A stretch of DNA of 64,000 nucleotides, from contig NW_004450287.1 of assembly GCF_000321225.1 (NCBI RefSeq), forward strand, positions 1,303,065-1,367,064, read 5' to 3'. A model generated the notes under the pieces. The model worked only from the letters and a program-made list of their open reading frames with translations, was not told the origin of the DNA and did not search any database. The position numbers were made by a program, and so were the translations under genes. This DNA is from Odobenus rosmarus divergens (lineage: Eukaryota; Chordata; Mammalia; Carnivora; Odobenidae). Below, piece by piece: positions 45,906-58,750 of the stretch (position 1 is its first letter; the number at the start of each line of letters is the position of its first letter).

Positions 45906-48648
45906 TAGGGGGCTCTATTAACTGCCTCATTAAACAACTTCATAGAATTTCAGGGCTTTAAAGGAGTTTGTGTATGGAGACCTGTTTTCTCTGTAAACCA
46001 TCTATGTTAGGAATTTGAGTGTCTAATCTTTCCTTCCCCAAATACCCTTATCACTCTTTTCCTCCTAATAAAGCAGTTTTGTCACCTGGCTATAAATAAG
46101 ATACCTGACCTCAGTGTAGCACATGCTATTAATTGGCTGTGGCATTTTCATTTTTAAAAGGATGGTTTTAAAGTGAAGAATGGACATGAACCCCAGTTTT
46201 TGTGCCGTTCAGTCACCCAGATCCTTAAACTTAACTATGGTACATAAATTATGTGCTTAGAACTAACAGGTGTTTTTTCGTAGTCACTTTTAGGAATTAA
46301 GTGGAAAATTTTTTTCCTGCTCTATCCCTGCTTTCAAGTGAAGTTGAACCATTCTTAGTTTAAAATGTGTTAGGGATAAGCACACTAACAGATGTTTTCT
46401 AGCCCTGAATTTTAGGACATTGGGTACTTAATTTGGAGTACACTGGCTATTGAGAACAAAATTTTGGGTTGAGGAGAGAGAGGGATGGTTGAGGCCATTA
46501 TGAAATGGGAGAATCAGCATTTTAAACACTGTAAACATAAAAGAACGCTTTCTTCTGCCTGCTGTTTGTAAAAGCTCTTTGGGAAGACCTTTTACGAAGA
46601 CCAATTTTTTTAAATGTAATTTACCTACCTAGTATAAGTGTCCTAAGACATGTATGTAAACTTCCACAACTGTTTTGTCTGTGTATTTAGAAAATACACA
46701 AGAATCTTTATCAAACCTAAAAATATAAACTTGTGAGCACTAAACTTGCTTCTGGCTTTGTGAATTTTGTTGACTCTGACATTTAATTCAGATTTCTTTG
46801 CATTAAAAGTGTACTAATTTAGACTAATTGGAGTAGGGGAACACCTTTGTAAACTTCGACTTATGTATAATTCAGATACCTTTGTACTTAAAGTTTACAA
46901 GTTTGAATTACAGAATATTAGGGTTTTTTGGTTTTTATGTTTTTATATGAAGTGCATAAATGACTCAAACTACCTCCTAGTGATGCTTGGAAAGCTGCTT
47001 TAATAAGTGATTTGTAATCAGCATTTCATCTATTCATCTTTATTACTTGTGGGAATTCTCTACAGGTTTTAGAAAACATTATTTCCCCTCTAATTTACAT
47101 GTGTGCATAATTTTGGAAGTGGTTTGAAAAGCAAAGGTAAACTACTTCATCCCATATTTACTGCATATTAGCAGACGAATTATAAGTAAATACATGTTTC
47201 AAGTCTGAAATTTTAATAGTATAGAGAAAACATACTTACCTGGGTTTTTGTGGTGGTGTTAGTAATAGAACAAAGGAAATCGTACAAATGACTAGATACT
47301 CTCCTAAGGAAATGAGAGTTTTGTTTGGAGAAGGCTGCCCATGTAACACATAGGCCTGATGTCTTAAAATTGTAAAAGAGCTGTGGCAGAATAATTAGGT
47401 ATACTGTATGGTTTTGAGAGGTTAAGACTGGGACCACTTGGCTCAAGATTAAAAAGCTGACACCAAAAAGGACTCGGTGGACATTTAGAAATCATGCTTA
47501 ACTGTATAGAAAAAAGTGCTATTTGAGCTTTTTTCTTTTTCACTTTGCAAATCATCACAGACCAGTATTTGGAAGCTGGTGTAGGAAATTAAGTTACTGG
47601 ATCCATGGTTCGATGAGAAAATTAAAGGTCCTTTGGATCGTAGTCTTTGTTGTAAACCTTCCTGAATTTTGAACTAAAGAAGGAAATAAATGAACCACAA
47701 GAAATCTATACAGTTTAATTAAAGTGAATAAAAAATAGGCTGGATGACTGCATGGTGCCTTTACATGCTGTTGATACTACCTTCTGACTGCCAACCAGAT
47801 AACTTCTTTTTTCCAACACAACCAAAGTTTGGCAATAAATTACTAATCTTCCAAGCATAATTAAGTATGTTTTAGAATATTAGTGAAAGATAAGCAAAAG
47901 ACAATCTTCTTGGCACATGTCTCAACAGTCAACTCAGTAGGAAAACACAAAATATTGCAAGATAATTGTAGAATGTTTCAGGTTAAAATTTTGAGAAAAA
48001 AATTGATTCCCAGAGAGGTTACAATGATTTTACAGTCCGTTTTGGGATCCAGGACTTCTGAACTTCATTTCAGTATTTTATCTGTATCTAAAACTTGTTG
48101 GATAAGTGATTTAATATTTGGGAAAACTGAAATTGGACTACAAAGTATAGTCAGGTGCAATTCCTGGCACATAAATCTGAGCTCAAAGTTGTTCACTAAG
48201 AGATGATTAAAAGATGTCAGCAACTTTTTTAGGATTTTGCTTGCTAGTATCTAATGGCATATAAGTTAATAAGCTAATTTGGTTTATAAGCAGTTTGTGT
48301 TGCCAAGTACAGGGTATGTGGGATCCCTTGGCACTTTTCCCCACTACACCCCTAGGTGACCGTATCTGAAGACATAATGACCAAACCCAACCTATAGCAA
48401 ATATGACTACAGAAATCTCAATGCAAGTAGCCTTTGGGTTTTTTTAACCTACACCATCTGCTTAACTTGGAATACTGACAAGCTTAAGTATTAGCCATTT
48501 GCTGCAAAATACTTGTTTGAAAATAATGGCTGGCTTGTCACCACTAATATCTTAAGTGTCTAATATTCATTGTATATAAGTAGGATGTGAAAACCTAGAG
48601 AAAACCCTATTGGAGTTTATACCTTGATGGAGAGTGCAACAGTGCATC

Positions 48649-48690
48649 AATAAAGATCATTTAGATCTGATGCTTTTGTCGCTAATAATG
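48649..48690 (+). terminator. ZBTB10: Candidate distal poly(A) site of ZBTB10
   Basis: ATCAATAAAGATC holds a canonical AATAAA at 48649-48654. It is followed within 20-60 bases by TTTTGTCGCT and TTTTTGTATTTGTTAG, a T/GT-rich downstream element, and preceded by a TGTA motif near 48570. This is the strongest poly(A) context I see downstream of the stop. Confidence 0.6.
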
Positions 48691-50220
48691 ATTTTTGTAT
48701 TTGTTAGAGAGGCATGTTGAGTGGGCATTTATACCATATGAAACAGGACAAATGTGTGTTCGTGTGGAAGACGGAACTTAGTACCCCTCACCTTCTTCCC
48801 TCTTCTTCCTAAAACCTGTATCCCTAAACTTGGATGTTGGCATTCACATAGACAACGTGGGTAATTAATTCTCCGAAGTACATTTTACCACAGTAATTTT
48901 TCAAGTAATTGTCACCTAAAGCATTAAATCAGTGAGGTCATTCCAAAGAAGGGCAAGTCTACGGGCTGAGTCCTTGTCCACCAAGAGTACTAGTCCAGGG
49001 AATTACCGTCACCCAAGGCAATGGAGATTTGAAACCGTTTTTTATGCATTGGTATGGATTTTCTTTTATTGGTAGTCTTAAATTTGCCTCCTTTTAGGAT
49101 TTTGTCATTTCATAGACTTAAAAGATGTTTGTTAGAATCCTACATTAGATTTCAGGCAGTTTTGGGGAGGCATTCTAAATTTTGGCCCTTACTTGTGCCT
49201 TCTGAAGGCAGCTGACTCTTAATTGGCACCCCAGTCTGTTTTCTGGCCCCTTCGTTACTACTGGTGACTTATTCTGTACTCAAAATGTGAGCTCCCCTTT
49301 TAGCCTATGGACTCCTCTCTGGTTATATATGTATTCAACAGATAAATACTGAAGACTCATTTGTGAGAAAATGGTTACCTGTGATGGATAATGACTTCAC
49401 ACACTATCCTGTTCTCAATTATTACAAGCCATTTGCCAAGAAAGATTCAAAATTAAGCAGGGAACCAATAGGCCCTTCATTTCAGTGGTTTCTTGAAAAG
49501 CAGGAATGATTGGGAATTGTGGATGGGTAGGATAACTAAAAACATAAAATGGCGCAGATTAAGAAAATGCATACACGGCACTTTGCATTGTCTCCCTTCA
49601 ACATAATAGGAGAAAATACTTTTACCTTGAAAATATTTGCATGGACCTTATACGGTAAACAAAAATGTTTATATCTGCTATTTATCTTTTTCTGGGATAG
49701 GAATATATTACTTACTAGGTGTCTCCTAGTTCTATAGGACAAGAACTATATTGGACAAGTCTGTAAGATTAGACGAGCTCTTCAGAAGATTCATTTATGT
49801 ACTCAGGGAAACTGACACCTTAACAGAGTCTACCTCCTATTTGGGGGGCGGGGGGGATAATGAAGTTACTTGGACCTAGAGTTGTTTTCCTATACAGTAA
49901 AGCAGTTCAGTACAATTGCAAGCCCTTGGAGTTAATGTTCAGTCCACTTAGTTTTCGCCTTAGGGAAAGAACATCACCTTTTCTCAAAGGATGAAATCAC
50001 AAGCTTCTGTAGTCCCCCCCACTCCAAGTTAATTCGTAAGGAAAGTAATAGCCTAAGTATCATACTCAATTTTGATGCGCCTTTTTTTCTTTAGCATAGT
50101 ATATTTACACCTCACTAAGTCTCAATATCAAATATCTAATCAGTGTTCAAAATTCCAATCTTACTTCGCACATGTTTGCCTTGTATTTCACAGTTTGCTT
50201 TTTGGTCAGGATTCTAACTG
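48676..50220. other. Downstream intergenic DNA, nothing recognised
   Basis: Unique-looking sequence without SINEs, coding signal or RNA gene; short homopolymer G and C runs near 49846 and 50015. Confidence 0.5.
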
Positions 50221-50221
50221 T

Positions 50222-50430
50222 AGGAGTCAGCAAGCTTTTTCCTTATAGGGCCAGATAGGAAATATTTTTGGTTTTGTGGGCCCATAAGGTCTCCATTACA
50301 ACTAGTCAACCTTGCTGTTGTATCATGAAAGCAGCCATAGACGGTATGTAAATGAACAATGTGGCTGTGTTCTGATAAAGCTTTACTTCCAAGATTAGGC
50401 ACCAGGCTGTACTTTGCTGAGCCCTGATCT
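50222..50430 (+). mobile_element. hAT-type MITE remnant
   Basis: GGGCCAGATAGGAAATATTTTTGG, AAAGCAGCCATAGACGG and GTGGCTGTGTTCTGATAAAGCTTTAC; same family as the copies at 25461 and 59558. Confidence 0.75.
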
Positions 50431-51288
50431 ATAAGTTCTCACTCCACTCCACGTGTATTCATTCTCTCATTCTCACTTACTCTCTCTGTCCTTGCAATAT
50501 ATACATTAAAGAATGATGTGCCTTCTTAATATCAATTATTTTCTTTCCAGAATTATAGACCTGTAGTAGCAACAAGATGTAACACTTTGGTGGCACCATT
50601 TTAGCTGAGAAGGATAAAAACCTTACCATCTTGGCTCTGATTAGACAGTAAGACCTGTTGAGGAACTCAGTTAAATACTATATCCCAGTACAGAGGTGTC
50701 CTCCCCCAACCCCATTCCCTGGTTCCTAAATAAGAGAATTAAAGAATACATCCAGTTCAGAAATACATTCAGTGTTTAATAAGAGGAAATGCCACTTGCT
50801 GATAAAAATACATACTTTTCTAATCTAGACCCTTTTAGCCACTTTATCCCATGTTAAAAGATTATTTTACATCAGGCCTCAACCCTAATCATGTTCTACA
50901 ATATTGACTTTCCATAACCTTTAGAATGTAAACTATTTGGGAGTCTTCAATATCTCCATTCATAAAAGATGTCAGTAAATTAGACTTGTCAGTCATCTTG
51001 GACATAGCTTGAAAATGCTAAGCTTGTGAGTAAATGAGCCAAAGAATCTGACCTGAAAAATACTTTCCATCAAGCCCTTGAAACATTCCCAACACTAAAG
51101 ACTACCAAACTGAACCGGAAATCTGTCATTGTTTCAGACACTAATTCCCACTGTAAGCCCTACTGAGGATAGCCTTGTGGTCTCGTGTTCCTCAGTTTCC
51201 TGCAAATAGGGTTTTACTAAATACATGTCAAATGAACCAAGTATTGAACACAACTCTTCATAGTCAAAATTTCTACTTAAAAGTTTCA

Positions 51289-51474
51289 GGGGCACCTGGG
51301 TGGCTCAGTCAGTTAAGCGTATGCCTTCAGCTCAGGTCATGGTCTGGGAGTCCTGGGACCGCTCTGAGTTCTAGCACCTTGCTCAGCATGGAGTCTGCTT
51401 CTCCTTCTCCCTCTGCCCCTCCCCCTGCTTGTGCGCAGTCCCTCTCTCTCTCTCTCTCTAATCTTTTAAAAAAA
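51289..51474 (+). mobile_element. CAN SINE
   Basis: GGGGCACCTGGGTGGCTCAG head and a (CT)n body; the usual AAATAAA tail is shortened to TCTAATCTTTTAAAA. Confidence 0.93.
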
Positions 51475-51810
51475 GATTGGTATTGCCTTAATTCTATCCC
51501 GGGCACTCACCCAGTGTTCTTTCCCTTGGTGTTCTTATTCAGCCCAAATGATCACAATGACAAGCCTTGGGGACTCTCACCACTGACCTCTGTTCAGAGT
51601 TTACAAATATTTGTTTAAATAACACCATGCATTGTTGTTTGAAAAACAAAGGACTTTCACTCAAATCCTAATTTGGGTCACAGTTCTTTAATTTCTCTTG
51701 GACGACCTCAAGAGTCTATTTAGATTTACATTCTACCATATGGGGTCTTACCATACCATACTACTGCATAGCAAAGTCACCTTTATTAAAACTATAATCT
51801 GGTTTCTCTG

Positions 51811-51894
51811 GAGATATTTAATGCAAATAATCAGGTTAACACTTTATTTGGTGAGATATTTAATGCAAATAATCAGGTTAACACTTTATTTGGT
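51811..51894. repeat. Perfect 42-bp tandem duplication containing octamer motifs
   Basis: Two identical 42-bp units start GAGATATTTA at 51811 and 51853. Each holds ATGCAAAT (51821-51828 and 51863-51870). Confidence 0.97.
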
Positions 51895-52256
51895 GAGGCG
51901 GTATCTAGCTTCGTATCAACATGTATGTATCTCTGTTAATTACAGGGATCAATAGAATCTGTGAACTGAAGTAACCTTAGAAACAACTACTCTACACATG
52001 TTTGCCCAGCCTCTGCTTGATTTCATTCCATAAATGTTCATCACTAGCTCATTACCTCACATTGCAGGTCGTATTAGCTTGAGATGCTTCTCTATTCTCT
52101 AAACTGAGTCCAGTTGAAATCCGATGATTCATCTCTTAATGCCACACAGATTCTCATCCTTCCATGTAATAGTCTACATAACAGTGGAAATTGGAAGGGG
52201 GGAGGGGGGAGTATACTTGAGGAGTACTTAGGGACTTAAAATTTTTCCATTCCTAG

Positions 52257-52428
52257 GGGTGCCTTGGGGGCTCACTCGGTTGAGCCTCCCAACTTCTGAT
52301 TCCCGCTCGGATCCTGATATGAGGGTCGTGGGGTTGAGCCCCACATAGGGCTCTGTGCCAAGTCTGCTTGTCCCTCTTTCCCCACCCCTGCTCTCTCTCT
52401 CTCAAATAAGTAAAATCTTTAAAATTTT
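52257..52428 (+). mobile_element. CAN SINE, diverged, with target duplication
   Basis: GGTGCCTTGGGGGCTCACTCGG head. TTTTCCATTCCTAG at 52243-52256 and 52429-52442. Confidence 0.95.
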
Positions 52429-52442
52429 TTTTTCCATTCCTA

Positions 52443-55119
52443 GAAAACAGTATTGTATGTTTTCAGTCCTATAAATATAGTATCAGAAACCCATGCTGTT
52501 CACCCTTTTCCAGTTTAATGTCTCACTCTTAAGGCTAAGAATTAAATATTTAATATAAAAAACCAAAAAGAGATTTTAAAGAAAAGCATCCAAAAATATT
52601 TCTTATAAAGTAGAATATTAATTTGCTGGCACTGGTATAGAACATTTAAGTTGTTCTAAGTTGCTTCTCCAGGGTAAGATTAAGTTTGCAGCTTGATATA
52701 AAAATTTAAATGTTGCTTAATCCTAGGCCTTTAAGAATTTCATAATTAACTGATTTTAAATGCAGTATAATTTTAATATGTGTAAATTTAATGATTCAAC
52801 TCCCTTTAGAAAATGTATTACAAGGAAGATGAGGGTTACATTTTCCTTCAATTGCATTTTAGATCATAGTCTAAAAGAGGTGAGAAATTTTTCATTTTTT
52901 ATTAAATTCTTATAAAACTTCAGGTCCCTCTGGCCCAAACTACTCTTCTCCTTAAGCAGCAGGATAGATTTATAATTATGGCTGCTTTAATTTTTATACT
53001 TATTTTAAAAAAATTTATGAGGACAGTCCTAGTGCATTTATGTCATGAAGATGGAAGAATGGGAATATTGTCCTTATTAGGGTAGCCATTAAGTCTTTAA
53101 AAATTGCTGAATGCTCCATAGCATAATATTTTTTCTCAATGTGTGAACTTTAAAAATATGAATCAGGAAATTCCATAAAAAATTACCAAAAACACATTTT
53201 GTGAAGTTTATCACATGTTGCCCCATGCTGTTTGAAAGTTACATCATATCCTTCATCTTTGTCTCAGCAAAAATCCTAGATCTGAGAATCCGAGGACATT
53301 TTGCCTACGTGTAGGTGATGAATGCCATTGCCATTTTCAGCCATTTATGGATATGTTTTCACTCTTTAAGCATTTATCACTCACTGACATGCCAATTTGT
53401 TACAACTTTTAGGTTTAATGTAAGCACTTTAGAGTGTTACTGTGACTCTAATCTAGACCTCCAAATGGCCATTTTGGGGAAACTGAGCATAAATGATGCA
53501 GATGTAATATTTTCCACAAGCGAAAAATAAAATTGAGTTAGCTTGTTTTGCACTGTAAAAGTCTGTTTTCTGCAAAAGGAAGTGACTGAAAAATCTGATT
53601 TGAGAATTTGCCCAATATATCATACTGTCATTAATGTCCTTTTTAGTAGAATCTTTTTTCTTATATTCTCACCTTTATTAACATAATTCATTGTTGGAGA
53701 CGATCAATAAGACAAGTGCATTTTGTATATCTTAAAAAAGTGTCAGTTTTATTTTTTAGCCACAGGTACAAACAGAAAGCCAAACTTAAGCATGACAGTA
53801 ATGCAGAGTCTTAAGCAATTGAAACTAAAGATTAATGTGCTATATAATTGCATTCCATTGTAATAATTGAAGTATGTTTAAAGTATTTTCATTGTGGGAT
53901 GAAAAATGAGACTATGGTATATATTTAAGCCCTTTAATATTTTAGTTTCAGAGTTGGAAGCTTTCCAAGGCTTCTAAGAAGTAAAGCTGTAACTCATTTC
54001 TGTGGCTCTCTCATTTGTAGACATTGGAGAAGGGACTTACATAAGCCTCACGAGGTATTGGAAAGAGGATTCCTCAAGCAAAAGTTTCATGATTTGTAGA
54101 TGAGATTTAGACAGTTTTCAGAATAAACAATTGAGTTTCATGTGAATTTTACATGTTTGAGCAGGTGTAAATTTGGTGAGTAATTAAAGAATGTTTTCCT
54201 TTAATGTGTGCATTTGGCATATGAGATCATTATTATCAGATCAGATATATTTCTTTAGCTCTATTAGAGACCCTTTGTTTTTTCTTTACAGTGATCCAAA
54301 TTACCAGACATACAGTGACTAATTAGCATGAACTCTTCAAATACGTCAAGGCATTTCTATTTTAAAATCCATCCTTAAAGAGAAAATATACTTTGTAGGA
54401 AAATTGCTAGTAACAATATTCATTTTGTAAATAAATAATATAGTAAAATTATTTATAATGTGAATTTTCAAAGTGAATGCGTTGTTTGAACATTTATTTT
54501 CCCTTTCTGCATTTGTGCATAACAGGCAGTCCCACATTCTCTACCCTCATCTCTGAGTTCCCTACTTTAGCTCCTTGTTTACCTTCATCTGATCTTTGGC
54601 TAACTTCTTTCAACTATATCCAGCTATGTTTTAGATATAAATACAAAGCTAAGGATCTACTTCATCCTCAAACGAACCTGAAGTGAATTTTAATCTTATT
54701 TGCCAAAAATAGTGTCAATTAAAATTTTTTTATTCTAATGGTAACCATGTAAATTTACTGCCTAGTGTGTTTCTACCTTAAATTTGACCATTTTGCCCTG
54801 ACTATGACCTTTCTTAGTTAAGCCTAACTGGCTAACAAATGCAGAGCAAACCTCAAAAGACAAGCATTGTTTTCACTTCTAAATAACCTTCCTTCTTCAG
54901 GGATTTTCAAACTGTGCTCCAGGATTGTAGGGGTTCTTTGAAGATGCCTCTCTGGGTGTGGGGCTAGCTGGTATAGAGTAGGTGGGGCCCTGGGCCTTCC
55001 GCCAAACCTCTACAACAGCTTCACTTTTATCTGATTCTTTATGCTTTCAAGGCCTAGTGTTTTTAAAAAAAAATTTTGTAGATGCCAACTTAATCTTAAA
55101 ATATTCATGGATAATAATA
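52443..55119. other. Intergenic, SINE-free, no gene recognised
   Basis: AT-rich unique-looking DNA. A possible old DNA-transposon end lies near 54,896 (GGATTTTCAAACTGTGCTCC). No coding signal. Confidence 0.5.
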
Positions 55120-55345
55120 GTAATAGTAGCTTTTATTTATAGAGTGCTTATCATATGCCAGACACTGCTTTAATTATTTTCTAACAATCCATTAATCCTT
55201 AAAATAACCTGTAAGATGAAGCATTTTATTATCCCTATTTACAAATGAGGAAACTGAGGCTTAAGGATTTTAGCTTGCCCAAGGGGTCATGGCTAACAGG
55301 TGACAGACTTTGGACTCAAATCTTGGTGCGCTGATTAACGTCTTA
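55120..55345 (-). repeat. MIR element
   Basis: GTGCTTATCATATGCCAGACACTG, ACAAATGAGGAAACTGAGGC and AGCTTGCCCAAGG are reversed MIR. Confidence 0.85.
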
Positions 55346-57260
55346 GTTTAAGTCAGGAATGGTAAATGTAAGGTCAGTGTGCCCCGCCCCCGGCCCACTC
55401 TCCCACACTTGAGGCTGACAGGGCCAATGGCTAAAAACCATATTTCTCATGGATCACCAACACAGCCTTAGAATTCCCCGTGAGGTGCTATGCGCAGTCA
55501 CTCCTGATCCACTGGTGTTGGCACTCCAGATAAAGACCTATTTACTTCCCTCACTGTGAGGTGAGATATCTGTGACCTCACACCTGTGATTAGAAAAAGT
55601 CTCCTCCAAAGTCTAAAAGTGTCGCCAATGGCTGCTTGAATATTGGTAGTTGAAAAACACCAAATTATCTTTGATCCAGGTGTTAATTTTTCATGATCAA
55701 CCTATTTATGAACAAATCCCTAATTATATCATCCTCATTTTTACCAACTTCTAATAGAGGATTTTTATTTCTGTATTTATATATTTATAACTTGTATAAA
55801 TGTGTAAATTGATCATTATAAACACTACACAATCCTCATAATTAGAACAGTTAGGATTTTTTAAGCTTCTCTCTGAGTGCCTATGGAAATAAAGACCTAA
55901 AGTAATTAATACTCTGAGAACTAATGTTTTAAATGTGGGATGGAGGTGGAGGTAGAGGGTGGAGAACTTATGCTTGGGGGTGAGTCTGCCAGTTTCCATA
56001 TTGTAGAGAATTTAGTGGTTTGAATAACCTTCACTATTTCCACTACCAGCATGCCCAGCCCAAGAATGTCATAGCCACAGGACTGGGTGAATGCCCAAAC
56101 ACTTAAAAAAGGAACACACATACACACCCAACCCCCAGCTGATTTTTCAGTTGGTCTTGCCAGGAGGTAACCAATAGTTCCTGTGCTGTGCCCATTCTTA
56201 CCAGGGAAAGCTGGGTTCAATTAAAGTTTTTCCTGTTAGGTGCAAGACTTTTTAAATGACTCATAGTAGTTCCTGTGTTCAAGACAGGGTCAAAGAGGCC
56301 CAAGGCTATATTTAACTTCTCTCTGAAATTACCTGTCAATTTCAACCAATTTTTTTCAATACAGTATATATGGAGAGTTAGTAGCAAGTAATTTGTAATT
56401 TGTAACTTTCAATACATGAAGAAACCTTAAGTCACTTTTTTGTTGTTGTATTGAAATCCAGATTTTCTTAAATGGATGGAAATTCCTTTTGTGAAATTAT
56501 TTAACATTAATTCAGCAAACACATTAGTATATTGGAATGATCTTCATGTGACCATTATCATACAACCCATTAAATTCTTGTTCATAAAATTGTTTGAGTA
56601 TTATGTCTTAAATGTTCTCTATATGAATAAAAAGTTTCTTCCTAAAAGACATTTCTGATGCATTCTCTTCCCAGTCATTTGTAAAAGTAGAAATCACTGA
56701 GCAGTGCTATGGGGAATGAATCAGAGTGACTGGTCCAATGACACTTCGTGCCACCAACTAGGAATTTCTCTGAAGAGAGTTGAAAGAACCACCTTCTGCT
56801 GGTGAGGGTGTTGGAAAGTTCTCTGGTTGCAGCATATAGTGAGCTCCACACGCCTCTTTTCTCCTGGTTTTTGCTTTTGTCAAATGAGAAAATAGAACAG
56901 CCGATTGTTAAGCTGCCCTATTCATAACTGATCAGGGCTTGCTGGAAATGTCAACCAAAGCCAGCGATTCAATCACACGAAAGACTATTAAGTAGGATTG
57001 GTAGCACACATGAAGTAGAGAAAAGCCAGCTAAAAAGAACTATGGGATTCTAAGTTAAGACTTTAGAAATGTAGAAAGAAACAGTATAAATTAAGACTGG
57101 AGATGATATCAGGATTATATTAATGGGGTTTGGTAGCACTTAAAGTTTGGCGAGAAAGGGTTAGTTATGTGTGCTTCAAAAGCTTGCTATCCTTCATAAT
57201 TCTAAGTCACTTTATTAAAGCATCTAAGCCTAAACATTAAAAGTTGAAGTTTTGGGGGGA

Positions 57261-57297
<37 letters not shown>

Positions 57298-57783
57298 AAG
57301 TAAACAACCATACCTCTGCAGTTATCTGATGCTACCACATACTAACTGCATGAAAAATATTCCACAGAAGTAAAAAGTCCTTTTGGATGTTAACATACAA
57401 ACATATATATATATGTATCAATGGCAAATATCGTACTCTAAGTTAAATATAGTGCTTTTTTGTTCTTAATGATTTAGTAGAATGACTATGATCTAGCCCT
57501 AATATCAATACCAAAAGTTCTTTCTCACTTTAACAGCTAAAGTTAAAATACTGTACTATCAGAATACTCCCATGTGGTGGATTAATAGAAGGCCATCACT
57601 TTTTTGAGAAAAAAAAAAGTCAACAGAAATAAGTTACAGATAAAGTTCTTCCTTAACCCTACTGTTAGAAAAAAAAAATTTTTAAAACCTTCCCATAAAT
57701 TCTGGCCCATAATTTATTTATTGTATAACTGTCATCAGGATAGTGCTATGATGATAGCACTTGCCATCAAAATACCATTTACA
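55346..57783. other. Intergenic DNA, no gene recognised
   Basis: No SINE or coding signal; the main landmark is the (GT)n array. Confidence 0.5.
57265..57294. repeat. (GT)n microsatellite
   Basis: About 14 near-perfect GT units, likely polymorphic. Confidence 0.97.
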
Positions 57784-57975
57784 GGGGTGCCTGGCTGGCT
57801 CAGTAGGTTAAGCGTCTGCCTTCGGCTCAGGTCATGATCCCAGGGTCCTGGGATTGAGTCCCACATCAGGCTCCCTGCTCAGCAGGAGGCCTGCTTCTCC
57901 CTCTGCCTGCCGCTCCCCCTGCTTGTGCTCTCTCTCTCTGGCAAATAAATAAATAAAATCTTAAAAAAAAAAAAA
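57784..57975 (+). mobile_element. CAN SINE, first half of a dimeric insertion
   Basis: Full-length copy from GGGTGCCTGGCTGGCTCAG to its A-run. The target word ACCATTTAC lies before it but not after it; it recurs after the next unit. Confidence 0.94.
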
Positions 57976-58128
57976 AGAACTGCTCAGGTCATGATCCTGG
58001 AGTCCCGGGATTGAGTCCCGCATCGGGCTCCCTGATGATCAGGGAGTCTCTGCTTCTCCCTCTGATCCTCCCCCCTCTCATGTGTTCTCTCTCTCTCAAA
58101 TAAATAAATAAAATCTTTAAAAAAAAAA
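57976..58128 (+). mobile_element. CAN SINE, 5'-truncated second half of a dimeric insertion
   Basis: Begins at GCTCAGGTCATGATCC, inside the tRNA-like head, and runs to its own A-tail, then ACCATTTAC. Its body (CTCATGTGTTCTC) is of a different subfamily from the first half. Confidence 0.93.
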
Positions 58129-58139
58129 CCATTTACGTG

Positions 58140-58750
58140 GCAAATAAGCATACAAAGATAATTCAATGTAACTAGTCAAATATAAATTAAAACATTCTAG
58201 AAAATGGATGATGTTATTTTTAAAAATTTTAATACTCTAAATTGGCAAGTATGAGGTTAATTAAGATTATCAGGACTCCTAGAAGAGGCTCTCTGGAAAG
58301 CAATTTGGTAATACGTTCAAGAGTCATTAAAAAATGTTTATGTCCCCCAAATGCACTTCTAGAAAACTGTCCCACAGCAGAGATGATTTTTATACAAGGA
58401 TGTTTTTCAAAGTGTTATTTGTAAGAAAGAAAATAGGGGCGTCTGGCTGGCTCAATCGGCAGAGCATGCAACTCTTGATCTTGTGGTTGTCAGTTCAAGC
58501 CCCATGTTGGGTATAGAGACTACTTAAAAATAAAATCTTAAAAAAAAAAAACATATTTCCAATCATGTAGGAATAAATAAATTATGGTAGATTCTCATTA
58601 TATTAGGTACCCATTAATATTTTCAAAGAATATTTGATAATTTAGTGTGTTATCTAAATACTAAGATAAAAAGACACAAACTGTAAATACACAAAAAATG
58701 GTAACTTTAGGATAATTTATTTTTTATCCCTTATTGTATTTTCCAAATTT
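58140..58750 (+). mobile_element. Ancient L1M fragment, split by a SINE
   Basis: CTGGAAAGCAATTTGGTAATACG, GCACTTCTAGAAAACTG and ATAAATTATGGTAGATTC match forward L1M 3' sequence. Confidence 0.65.
58436..58551 (+). mobile_element. Old short CAN SINE
   Basis: GGGGCGTCTGGCTGGCTCAA, GTGGTTGTCAGTTCAAGCC, ACTACTTAAAAATAAAATC tail. Confidence 0.9.

Larger units (their letters stand above)
42169..48675 (+). other. ZBTB10: Probable long 3' UTR of ZBTB10
   Basis: About 6.5 kb after the stop codon has no SINE, although the flanking introns and intergenic DNA carry one every 1-2 kb. It is AT-rich, with many TATTTA and T-rich runs, several candidate AATAAA signals (43873, 44190, 45330, 46067, 47685, 47727, 47834) and a well-formed last one at 48649. 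It includes an ancient MIR. The exact 3' end is inferred; shorter isoforms are likely, and an end nearer 51 kb cannot be excluded because the SINE-free stretch continues to 51288. Confidence 0.65.

Noticed and set aside
54896..54990. Possible old DNA-transposon end (TTTTCAAACTGTGCTCC)
   Set aside because: Too short and diverged for me to assign a family.
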